A stretch of DNA of 64,000 nt from Sweltsa coloradensis (taxonomy: Eukaryota; Arthropoda; Insecta; Plecoptera; Chloroperlidae): contig JAMZAV010000632.1 of NCBI GenBank assembly GCA_024449915.1, positions 434,001 to 498,000 of the forward strand, in the 5' to 3' direction. Below are positions 12,001-24,000 of this stretch, in pieces. How positions within the stretch are numbered: position 1 is the first letter of the stretch; every line of letters starts with the position of its first letter. The notes below the pieces were generated by a model. It saw nothing but the letters and a program-made list of their open reading frames with translations, was not told where the DNA came from and searched no databases. A program made the position numbers and the translations under genes.

Positions 12001-15000
12001 CTCAACGACGATTACAATGACATGATCAACGAACGATTAAAATTGTTGTCCTCCTTTGTAAATCAGTTTTTATAACTGAATAGGATAGACGTTAAATAAA
12101 TAAATAAATAAAATAAATAAATAAATAAATAAAATAAAAAAAGACGATGACGACCGCGACGTGTGAACACCCCTTCCCCCCCTACCAGTGGCTGGTTTTG
12201 ACCAGCATGGCATTCCTCCCCATATCCCCTATAGGCTACAATGGCGCATCATGACCGAACTGCTGACGCGACATTTAACCAAATAAATTTTAACACAACA
12301 CAACTCTTCTGAAATACTCAAATAATGCTTGATGGTTTGTCTTTCTTCCACCTATGTGTAGATGTTTTCTCATATATACCCTCACCCCTTTACTTTCAAT
12401 ATCACAGGCGGCGCTATATGACCTAACCGGTTGAAGCGACCTAGTTTCTCACGTCGTCTCACGTCGTCGTCGTCGTCCTCCCCTGGAATTTTCCTCCCTA
12501 TTCTATCTTGCCCTAGTGATGAAACTACACTTATTTAAAGCAGCTCTTTATGCCAGTTTACCAATTATGGCTTATTAATCTCTTTTATCACCTTTTCACT
12601 AAATTTGTATTTTATAAACTTAGTTTGTTTTCATTCACCTTGGTTTTTAGAAGTGTTGTGATTTATCTAGATAATTTTATATATAACTTATAAAATATGT
12701 TAGCCTATCTATTATAATATATAGATAGGTTTTTGGTTGTTATCTATTTCAATTATGTAGATAAAATAAAGTTTATCTTATCTTTGCTGTTTAAGCTTTT
12801 AGATTTTTTTTATATAAAATTGTTTGGTAACAATACTCGAGAAAAATAAAATAATGAATAACATTTTTAAATAAAAATAACTTCTAAGTTTACTGCATTA
12901 TGTTTTTCATAGAGTGCACATATTTAAAAAAAAGCAGCAAAAGTTGGTAAATAAATTTGCTTTTTCTGCGATGATAATTAATTTCTTTTATCTAAGCAAA
13001 ATTATCAAAATAATTTTGTTATCTATTATCTTTAAAGGGGCTAAAAACCCCAAAAATTATTTTTTACCACGTGATCTATAGCACAATACTACACTTAAAT
13101 GACCGTTAAAAAAATTATATCTTGTAACTGTGATTTAACACGAATTTTTTTAATTTTTTTGATCCAGAAATTGGCAAAAATGGGTGTTTTGGAAAATTTC
13201 CTAAATTGGCTTTAACCTGCTTCTTTTTTGGTCCACATAGATACTAGAGCATAGTACCAATCTAAAATGCCCCTTTATAACATCGTGTCTTGAAACTGTG
13301 CCCAAATATACCCTCAAACACGCAAAAATATGCATTCCAAAATCACACCCCATCTTGGTAATCAGCATATTTTGACCGAACTACTTGCCCAAATTACAAA
13401 ACAAATTATAGAGAATTTACAGAAAAGGCTGTCGAGTACGTCAATAATGGCCAATATTTTTTTGGATCAAAATCCTCCAAGGTCACGGGGCATAAAGATC
13501 GTCCCCATGTTAATTCTTATGGGAGATTTTTGCCGATGGGACCTAGCTCGAAAAATGTCATGTTTGACAATTTTTTGGGAGGTCATGGTGGCCCCAATAA
13601 TTTTTCTGTTAATTGCTTAATTCATTACTAGTAAGTCTGAATGAAATATATTTTTTGAGTTAAGCGGTTAAATACCGGTACCCCTTTAATCTAGATTAAG
13701 TTATTGAAGTTTATCGTATCTAGATACATTTTTGAAGGATTATCTTTATGTTTATCTGGATAAAAATTAAATTAACTAGTCACAACACTGGTTTTGAGTC
13801 GTTTTTTTAAATGTCGTGTCACTTTTGTTATTCGACGACGACGTGAGATACAATTAACCCTTTTGTTATTGAAATTTTACATATTGTATTTATTGGATAA
13901 TCTTAATTTTATTATACTTGTTCACGTGTTGAATGATTAATATAACGTATATGTAATTGTTTTAAATTGTTTTGAAAGTGTACTTTTAATTGTTTAGTTT
14001 AAGTCACCTGACACTTGTGGGTTGATAATAACCTGTTGTTATAAATAAATAAATAAATAAATAAATAAATTTTATAACCTAACGGTTGTCACGCCAATAA
14101 CCATTTTTTTAATTCAAACCATACAAAAATGGCATTATTATAAGCGATTGATTAGAGTTGTTTGTTCTAGGTCACTCTCTCCATCTTGGCCTCTCAAGAT
14201 GGCCGATGTTCTCTGTACTCGCGGTTGGTTTTTTGGCCCTATTGGCGCTAGTTGTGTACTCCCTGTCTCGGAAGAACTTTCGACAAAGATCCTCTTCAAG
14301 AAGGATAAGGGCATCCTCCCGAAAACCGTTTGCTTCACGTTCCGTGCCAAGACCTGTGGGACCAGGATGTAGGGAAGGAAAAGTTCCGGACGTCATTTAT
14401 TATCCATTTCATAGGCAGCCCAATTTAAGAGAACGTTTTGCAGCTTTCTTATGTTGTAAGAAGCTGAAGGTTAATACTAGTTTGAGCACAATTTGGTCAG
14501 TTGACATCGACGAGGACGAGATGAAGGCTGTTGATACGGTGTCGTTGACAGCCTTGTCTGAAGATGTCACTAAACGACAAAAGAGAACTGAGTTCATCCT
14601 TCCGCCACAATGTCAAGAGCAAAATTCCGTCATTAAGGTAGAGGCGTACTTAGCTATGGTCCATTCTCATCCTTTGACGGCTGAAGGAGAAAGTCATACA
14701 GTAGATATCGACTATGACGAGATGGAGGCTGTTGAACCTGTAACGTTGACAGTCTCGTCTGAAGATATCGCTGAACGACAACAGAGAATGGAGAAGCTAA
14801 ACGAGGATATTGAGGTCAGCCTTCCACAACAAGTTCAAGAGCTGGATCCCTCCAACAAGGCGTCACAAACTCCATTTAAGTCAATCGATCCTAGACATGA
14901 CTTCGAAAAAACGCAAACGCATATCATTGTAGAGTTGAACCAATTCACCGACAAAAGAGGTGCAAATCTTCACCAAGTATCGCTACCGGCCTTTTTGATC

Positions 15001-18000
15001 AAACGTCAAGCCCATGGGATGAAGAAAGAAGGGCATTGTCGCTCAACGATATTACGTGTGGAGAAGGTCATGCAAAATGGCACCACTAAGATATATCTCG
15101 TGTTTTGATTCTCGTATGTCATTTTTCTCTTACTAGACAACATACTGATTGTGAGTAACAACATACTGATTGTGACGGCCGCCAGGAACGGCCTGGACGA
15201 TGTGGTCCTCTGTCAAGGCCTCGCTTTCGCAGATTTAATCCGGTATTAATTGCATTAATTGTCAAGAAGAGAGTATGTGTTGATAGCAAACAAGGCAGAT
15301 ATCCTTAATAACGTAACCGAGGATGACCAAGACGAGGACGCCCTCGCATTCCATCGTTTCTTTAGAAAATTGAGGAAAACGCTTTCTGCAAGTTCCGTTT
15401 CTTTTAATGGAACATTCAGTAAAAACTGCGAGAAATTAGCCGAATAGTACTGCTGAATTTATATGAAAGAACACCAACGGGTGATTTGGTCAGGAAGAGG
15501 AAACTCCACGAACTACCTCTACCCCTCTACATGGCCATATCTACCTATGGACGTTGCCGAGACAAAATGCAGATAGACGAAATGCTCGACATGGGAATCA
15601 GCACTTCGTCTAATCGGGTCATGGAAGTGACATCACAGGTGTGCCGAATGGTAGTGGCACGAGCTCGCGAAGAGGGTGTTGTGTACCCGTCTCAGCTGCA
15701 GAAAGATCTGTTCACTGTTTCTGTTCTGGATAAACTAGACCACAAGCTTACTAGCAGCACAAGCGAAGGGTAATTTCATGAATTGCTCGACATGGGAATC
15801 AGCACTTCGTCTCATCGGGTCATGGAAGTGACATCACAGTTGTGCCGAATGGTAGTGGCACGAGCTCGCGAAGAGGGTGTTGTGTGCCCGTCTCAGCTAC
15901 AGAAAGACCTGCTCACTGTTTCTGTTCTGGATAAACTAGACCACAAGCCAACTAGCAGCACAAGCAAAGGGGAATTTCATGAATTGCACGACATGGGAAT
16001 CAGCACTTCGTCTCATCGGGTCATGGAAGTGACATCACAGTTGTGCCGAATGGTAGTGGCACGAGCTCGCGAAGAGGGAGTTGTGTGCCCGTCTCAGCTA
16101 CAGAAAGACCTGCTCACTGTTTCTGTTCTGGATAAACTAGACCACAAGCCAACTAGCAGCACAAGCGAAGGGGAATTTCATGAATTGCACGACATGGGAA
16201 TCAGCACTTCGTCTCATCGGGTCATGGAAGTGACATCACAGTTGTGCCGAATGGTAGTGGCACGAGCTCGCGAAGAGGGTGTTGTGTGCCCGTCTCAGCT
16301 GCAGAAAGACCTGCTCACTGTTTCTGTTCTGGATAAACTAGACCACAAGCCAACTAGCAGCACAAGCGAAGGGGAATTTCATGAATTGCACGACATGGGA
16401 ATCAGCACTTCGTCTCATCGGGTCATGGAAGTGACATCACAGGTGTGCCGAATGGTAGTGGCACGAGCTCGCAAAAAGGGTGTTGTGTGTGGCCTTTTCA
16501 GCTGCAGAAAGACCTGTTCACTGTTTCTGCTTTGGATAACCTTGACCACAAGCCAACTAGTTGCACACGCGAAGGGGAACTTCATGGCACTGGAAAATCT
16601 ATATTTTAGTTGCCACTAAAAAGTGACAGCGGGGTTCAGGGGCGTTCAAGAAAAAATACTGGCCGTCGAATAACGTGGTGTTCGCCGAGTTCCTGACCTC
16701 TCTGCCACATAATATGCTGTAGTACCGGACTGTGTCCTTTGTGACAAACAGCCTCCAGTCACCAGTGTAATCCAGATATCGCTCAGCAGATGCAACCATC
16801 AGGTAGGCAACCAAGAATATTCAGGTGCATTTACGATAGTCCAACTCAGCCGTCTATTTTTTTTAATACAGGCAGCCGTACAAAACACATGCATTCCATA
16901 AGGGTGTTTCCAGTTGGCTTACCCTGTGGCTGGCTGAGGTGGACTACCCTGTATTTTAGCAACGGCCGATACTCATCATACAAGTTATTCCTTTTCTGTG
17001 GTTGTAGATCCTGTTACAAAGAGTGTCTAAAAGAAGAAGCGTGGCTTGGGCATGTCCACGACACTTGATTGGACACTGCCGCTGAAACTGACGTTCATAT
17101 GTTGCCTAACATATCCTGGGCAGCGTATCACGCCAACAGACAGGGCGTGACACCAACGGAACTTGCCATCAATGCACTGCTTTCTCTGTTTTACGAGAAA
17201 TCTGCAATACTCCTTCGATGGTCAAGCACGGAATGAACATCGTTTTACAGTAAATAATTATCCAAACAATGGTCAGATTCCTATATTAAGTGCGTCGATC
17301 AGCCACTGTTCCCCACCCATAGCAAAGACCGTTCAATGGAACTGGCCAGATATCTAGGCGAGGATAAATTTGTCATCCACCTCGGCCCTTTTCATACAGA
17401 ACAGTCTTTCTTGAAAGTTCTGGGCCAGCTCATGGGGGGGTGCGGTTGGACTGGCATGGTTACCAATTCCGGCATTACAACTGCTGGATCTGCCGAGGCG
17501 ATCATGAAGGTATGTAAATGAGCAGGGATTGTTCGTATGTATGGGAGCATTATCAGTCAGTTATGATACCAAGTATTTGTTTTTCCAGGGGACACACGTG
17601 ACGAAGTCCGCGGTGCTATCACCAAATTACAGCTGCGGTGCTGCTCATTCTCCTACGACATGCCTACGCCAGTGACAATCCGGAGGGTGAAATGTCCCTG
17701 GAAGAGTGGATATATCAGAGTAGTGAATCATCCCCAACCGTCAGATTCTGGTTGCTCATCCTAAACCTAGAAGTCCTGCGGTTGAGGTTCGTCGGCTCTG
17801 TACGACAGGGTCTCTATGACAAGTACAATAAAGCATTGAAGTCAATGATTCAGTGGTACTTCGTATGTAACCACCATATAAAGGACCTCGAAGAGTTGAA
17901 TCTCAAGGCTCCCTCGGTCAATCAGGAGTTTATGCCAGGTACGTAAAGGAAATATTTTTCGTGTTGTTCCTGACCCGAGGAAATCATCAGTTAACGTTTA

Positions 18001-21000
18001 TTGTTTTTCAGGCAAGTAAGTTTGCTGTCCACAAGACTGGAAATCCATTCTCTGCCTTTGGGCAAAGATCACGCTCATGAGCAGAACAACGCGGTTGTAA
18101 AGGCAAAGGGAGGAGCAGTGGACCTGATGCAGGACCCGTCTGCTCTTCACAGGTTGATGATTGGAGGACCGAAGGTGACCCGGCTGCTTAATGAGTTCCA
18201 AGGAGATGACATAGGGGTGGATGGGCCGAATACCCATCATGAGCAGTATGTGAATTTCCAATAGAAGTTTGTGGATAAAGTGTGCTACTCTTAAGTACAC
18301 GTTCTTTCAACATCAAAACCCATTTGAATTAAAAGAGAAACACTTAATTACTTTGGACACGCGAGTGGTGGTAGACAAGGGAGATGTTGACACACTCAAA
18401 GCCATAGAGAAGACCGGTGCCAAAATGTACAAGGATTTTCTGAAAGAAAGATTTGTTGTTAAAACCAAACCCCTTAACAAGCCAATCAAGCAAGTAAACA
18501 GAGAAATATTTGCGGGGGAAAAAACTAGAGATCAGTGAAGTGAGCTGTTTTCTAGGCTGTTTATTGTGAGTACCGCACGTAGTATCTATGCACGGGACCT
18601 TGATCTTGTCGTGTTCTTTCAGTTTGAGAATAAGAATATCCCACTTTCCTTGTGTGTCAATGGAGAGATGCGTGCTGGCATGAAGGCTGATCTGGCTATG
18701 ATACTGGAAAGTCTAGCGACTAACAGAAATATTTTAAATCCGGTTAAGTGTGATGGAGTGATCTTTGACGGGGCACAGTATGTCCACATGGTCAAACCAC
18801 GCCCCGGTGCATTTCTAAACTACTTAAATCATCTAGTGAAAGGACACATCCGCAGAATAACTGAGAGTCTCACTCCTGAACGTGTCGATTTGGTATGGGA
18901 TTTGTAGCACCCAAAAAGCATAAAACCAAAGCGCGGATAAGCCGTGGTTCTGGGATATGTAGACAAGATCTACCGAACAGAGGTAAAAATTTACTTAAGC
19001 GCTCGTTATTCTATTTAATTTATCGAACTGCTGTTAACGCTACCTCTTTTCTCTATTTTCAGGTTTGTTGCCTACAAATTTGGAGGACTACCTGCGAAAC
19101 GCGTCCTATAAGCAGGAGCTCTTCAGTTTCACAGCTTGATCCGTGCTCAATGGAATGAATGGCCCCCACGTAGCTACCAACGTAAGCGACACCTGCAAGT
19201 CTTCTGGCAGCTGCCCAACCGACTTGGACGGTGTGTCATGTGCTAAAATGGAAGAGGCGGATGGCCGAATCATCATGCACGCCAAGGATATGGTGCTACA
19301 TGGCGCCAAACCACGCAGTGCAGACACTAAATTAAAAGTAGTCAACGACGTCAAAGCACGGAGTTTAAATAGTACTGTCGTCAAAGTAAAGAAATTCATG
19401 TGGAGCCGAAAGAAACGGCATCTGTAATGCGGGTGAGATCCACGCCTAGCATCGTTTTTTGTACCTAATCATTAATAAAGTAAATTAATTAAAGATGATA
19501 TGAGACGATAGTTTGCCCAACCGTGAATAAACCTAGAGGTCTTCAAGCTGTTCTTACTTATGCTCTTACCATTACTTTACGGTGTAACAACAATTGCTCC
19601 TCAGTTCTTGATTAGGTTGAACCAGAGGATCTCAGTTTTATTCCCGTTTGGATAAATATTATCTTCTACTTTTGTTGTAGATATGATTTTACAAATTAAT
19701 TTACTTAGAAGACCTAGGACCCAGGTAACGGGAAATATGTGAAGGAATATCCTGGCTTGTTAGTATAACCAATGAAAATGTACCATCTTATAAGTAGTAT
19801 AACTTAGAAAACCATAGTAATAAATTGGCCAGTGGATGCACGGTATGAACCCGACGATCTCCTGAATTTCGTAAAACGTCGATGGTGTCGGCGCTTTCAG
19901 GGTTGGCTTGGTCTGCTTTAAATTTAATATCAAAATCAGTGTTTGTGATTGTGTGGCTAGACTCTAAAATACGTATTAATTAATTAATTAATTAATTTAA
20001 AGACTTGTGTTTGAAGGACAAGCGCGCGCGCTATATCCCAGGGTTTTCCTCTACCAATCGTACAAGGCGAGAAAACAGGCAAAGTCTATCTCGCAAATAT
20101 CAGCTAGTAAGTAGGGTAGTACTTTACTGTCCCCCCCCCCCCCACTTAGTAGCAGATGACGGGGATGGGGGAGTGTCTCATGTCAAATGCCAGAGCTCGC
20201 CTCTAACTTCGGGGAGTAACATTCTCCCCTATGTTCTAGCTGATATTCGCACGCTCACTCGCACTTGACATCTTCTACAGTTGAATGTAGATTTACCATT
20301 TTAAATTGACCATGTAAAATGTCACTTTTACATATACTGTAAAAAAATGTGATCTATTTACAATAAAACATGAACTGAACTGGACTATATGTTTAACTTT
20401 GGTTTTATAGTAAGCGACTATGACGCTGTTATGTTAGTACTTTAGACAGAAATTTAAAAAGTGACTACACCGGGGATATATATAACGAAATAATATATTG
20501 AACACATTGTCATTGTCGTAGACGCCATAGTGGTTAGTGTGTCGTAGAAATATAAAATACATTAAAATTGTATGTATTAAATATCCACGAAGTTTTACAC
20601 CACCTGGTTTTCAGTGATATACATTATACAATGTATTTTCGATTACAACCAAGATTGACTGGTAAGGAGCAGTATCGAGACGAGAATCTACCCTTGGATC
20701 GCTCGCGCCAGACAGACACAGGCGGAGACCGACAATTCAACTCGCCCAAGAAGATAAAACTGACGTAACCTATGATTATCGCATCATAAACGACGAATTA
20801 GCTTGTCAAGATATTTCGCTAGAGCTTCATGCTTCACGGACTTAAGTTTTATACTTTTATTTTTGGCACGATTAAAAGTAATAAGCGGCAAAAGAAAACA
20901 ATGCGGTAAATGTAAAGAAGTCGAGGCTATCAAGAAACGGTGCACGACAGAGTTAGACGAGAAATGGCTGACAACCTGACAGTAGTAATCAAGGGCTACC

Positions 21001-24000
21001 ACGCTAAACTGCTCTGCTGAGGTGTAACTGACGCGGTTTCGATGTATTTTCACACGTAATTCTAACAAGTTCGGACATGTAGGACATTGGTCGCTCGTCG
21101 ATTACGTCGCCGCTGACTTTGGTTGGCTTTAAAAAGTCCAACACTGGAAATCTTTTGTGACAGTGGTTAGATTCTAAAAATATTGTATTTATGTATTTAT
21201 TACTAGGAAAACGCTTAAGTCCCGCCGCGTTGTTGGATGAGCGTAATTGGTGCATTGAGCTGCCATGTGTTATGCGGATTTTCTGTTGTTCTGTGAAAAA
21301 ATCACTTCTAAGTTCCATAAACCTCCATAAAATTTCATCGCAATCGGAGTATCGGTTTAGCCGGAATCGTGTTAACAAACAGACAAAAATACGAAAGAAA
21401 GAAAGAAAGAAAGAAAAATACATTCCGGATTTTTTCTCCAGTGTAGTGAAATGGAATCTTCGCTTCGCTCGCTACGCTCATCCAATAAATGCAAGGTTTT
21501 TGAGCATAAGCCCGCTTTGAGGACATTATTAGTGAATGGTAGAATTGTCGTAAAAGTTGGCCCCGAATTCTTCGAAAATTTGTATGGAAGAGAAGGATGT
21601 CGTTTTGTAACATAAGTCTTTATTATTTTTGACTTTTTAGTACCGAGTGAGGAGAAATATGTCATTTTCATATTTAATCAAGAACGATTTTATAAATATC
21701 TCAAAAACCCATTAATCAGTACGCTTTTGTTTGTATAATTAATTATTGTCATGTTTGTTTATTATTCGTGTGGGATTCGAACCTAGGTCCCTTAGTCGCA
21801 CAAGGCATGAATCTTCGACCCAACCTAGTGAGTCAAACGCCGTGTTATTTCGATGCGGTGTTGGGATTGTAAGAGATACCATTTTTACACTTTAAAATCA
21901 ATTAACGTTTGTAATCATTTTCGTCCACTAACTGTTTGTCATTACTGAATCAATGGTTATATCCATCTCCAGTGCATTTATTATAGCCTACTGTCTACCG
22001 CTAATTTTCTTGTTTTTAACTGCAATTTGTTAGTACTATCCAAACTATCTCAAGTGCGAAGTAAAGTGTTCTAAAAATACTCAATTTTATATCTGAAGTT
22101 TCCAAATCTAGTAAGCTACAAAGTTGCCTCCTTCCAATTACCTACCAAAAATACATGCCACCAATTTGTTGAGCGCACAATCGTAGAAAGTCCAACTTTT
22201 ATTTTTAGACAGCGAAAATAATTGCCCATTTGTATTGAATGGGTAGAAATCGAACAAGTTAGTAAATTTGTCGTTCAAAAGCTTTTAAAAAGGATTTTGT
22301 CTATGGTCTGTCTGGATTGATGATGGGTGGAAGAATCCACATTCATGGGTGTGCCGACACAAAAAAAATTAGCGCTTCAGACACCTGACAATTTATTCAT
22401 CACAATCACAAAACTGCTTTAAACAAAAAACCTACACTGTTAAAAAATTAGCATTTATAAATAATTACACAGCACAATAGATTGGTAATGAAGAAAAGAG
22501 CAACTTTCAACAAGTCGTCGGAAGTTTGACTGGTAAGTGACAGCTGACTATTAAACAGGCTGGCTGACTTGACAGATCCCAGTCGGGAGTCGTGGGAGAT
22601 TGCAAGTTAGACAAGAAGGTGCTTGGAGAGGACAGAAGGAGAGGGGGGGGGGGAGACGAGTGGAAACAGAGTCTAGCAGAGTCAACATTTATAACAATTT
22701 CGTATTAGGCAAATTACTGTTCCCTCGGCCGACTGACACCTCAGGTGTTTGAAATTTTGAACATATGTCACGAAAGTGGATGTATAGGTCTCTACAGTAA
22801 CACATTTCTAAAATTTGTTTAAAAAATAACATAAACAAAATAAATTAGTTTTCACGAATTTTGATTTTGTTAAAAACTCAAAAATGGACTATATTCGTGA
22901 TTTTTTTCTGGCTGATTAAGAAAAAAAAATCAAAATCTATTATCGTAGGGCTCTTTATGTATGCTTTATTGACAACTTTGCAAAGTTTTGTTGACGTCGG
23001 ATGCTTCTTGGCCGAGCGAATAGCTATTTGCTAACGCCAAATGTGTCCTATTCACAAGTGGAATGTAAATTTACCAATAGGTTTTTGGACCGTGTTATAA
23101 AATGTATAATAACGATTTACGGCCACGGATACAAATTTAAAGTTTTTTGACTATTTTTAAACCATTTAACCAAATGCCCTTAGCCAAAGTTACTTTTTTA
23201 AGATTAAATAAATAAATGCGCGTTAAGTCTACCCACTCAACAACTCTCAACGTAATTGTACAGTAAAATATAATTTCTGGAATATAATTGTAATTCATAA
23301 TTATATTTTTAATTGTCGTTAGGTACCAATGTCCATTATATAGAGACAAACGTGAACAGTTGATGATATTGACGAGATAACAAAACCATTTTGGATAATG
23401 TAGCCTGAAGGTTGTGATGAAATACGGGTGCATCCTGTCAAATGTAGTAACCCTACATCAGCCACAATGTGCCCCTCAACCATTTATCGCTCGTCTGTGC
23501 TAAATAAAGAGCAAAGGAAAGTGATACAACAAGCAAGACTAAAGGAGGCGAAAAGTTAGCGGAATTGTGAATCTGGGGTCAGGCCTCCCTAACCCCTAGT
23601 GAACCCCTGTAGAAAAGGGAGTAGAATAATGTTTGCAAACTATATGTATCAACAGTAAAAATTAAACTAGTCATAATTTTGAATAATGAAAAATTAGAAA
23701 CTTTTGAAATGGTTAGTATAGAATTCCTTCATCGATCTACCTACATAAAATATTTTTTCACTCCTTTTAAAAAGATAAAACCGTAAAGAATGTGTCTGCA
23801 ATAATTGTCAAACACAAAGTAATTTAAAAAAGAAAATTCGACTTCATTTGATATAATTGATTGCTACGTATTAAACAGCGCAAATATACCAACTGGTTAC
23901 AAGTGTCGACTACTTGCTATCTCTTTTCAACGCGGGGGTGCGAGTGATTCTTTTGAACCCGGGTCAAACATTTTGTCTGACTCTGACGTTCATTGATTAA

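Larger units (their letters stand above)
12533..14072 (+). repeat. LINE-like 3' end (family G), split by a hAT-type element
   Basis: The parts 12533-12650 and 13791-14072 join into one sequence matching the copies at 54137-54500 and 62590-62930 (GTTTACCAATTATGG-type start, CACCTTGG, then CCTGACACTTGTGGG, CCTGTTG and an ATAA-repeat tail at 14041-14072). The tail and lack of inverted ends suggest a non-LTR retroelement 3' untranslated region. Confidence 0.55.
15259..19430 (+). pseudogene. Decayed intron-bearing gene of a multicopy invertebrate protein family of unknown function
   Basis: Segments in shifting frames line up, in order, with a large protein family that I recall as repeated many times in cnidarian, mollusc and arthropod genomes and annotated only as uncharacterised. 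In order: HELPLPLYMAISTYGR, the GVVCPSQLQKDL and VLDKLDHKPTSST segment, QIPILSASISHCSPPIAKTV with QWNWPD, GEDKFVIHLGPFHTEQSFL, GWTGMVTNSGITTAGSAEAIM, HAHEQNNAVVKAKGGAVDL, DPSALHRLMIGGPKV, GVIFDGAQYVHMVKP, RVDLVWDL, ISRGSGI and SMEEADGRIIMHA. At least three short GT-AG introns remain (17510-17588, 17939-18011, 18983-19072). Breaks include a stop at 15774, frameshifts near 16485, 17346 and 18062, and a stop after WDL at 18905. The copy is therefore dead. I infer it is part of a mobile element because the family is dispersed and multicopy; no terminal repeats were found. The biochemical role is unknown. Confidence 0.7.

Noticed and set aside
13330..13620. 96-codon frame inside the hAT element as a transposase remnant
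   Set aside because: No hAT dimerisation motif, DDE residues or zinc-finger signature could be seen.
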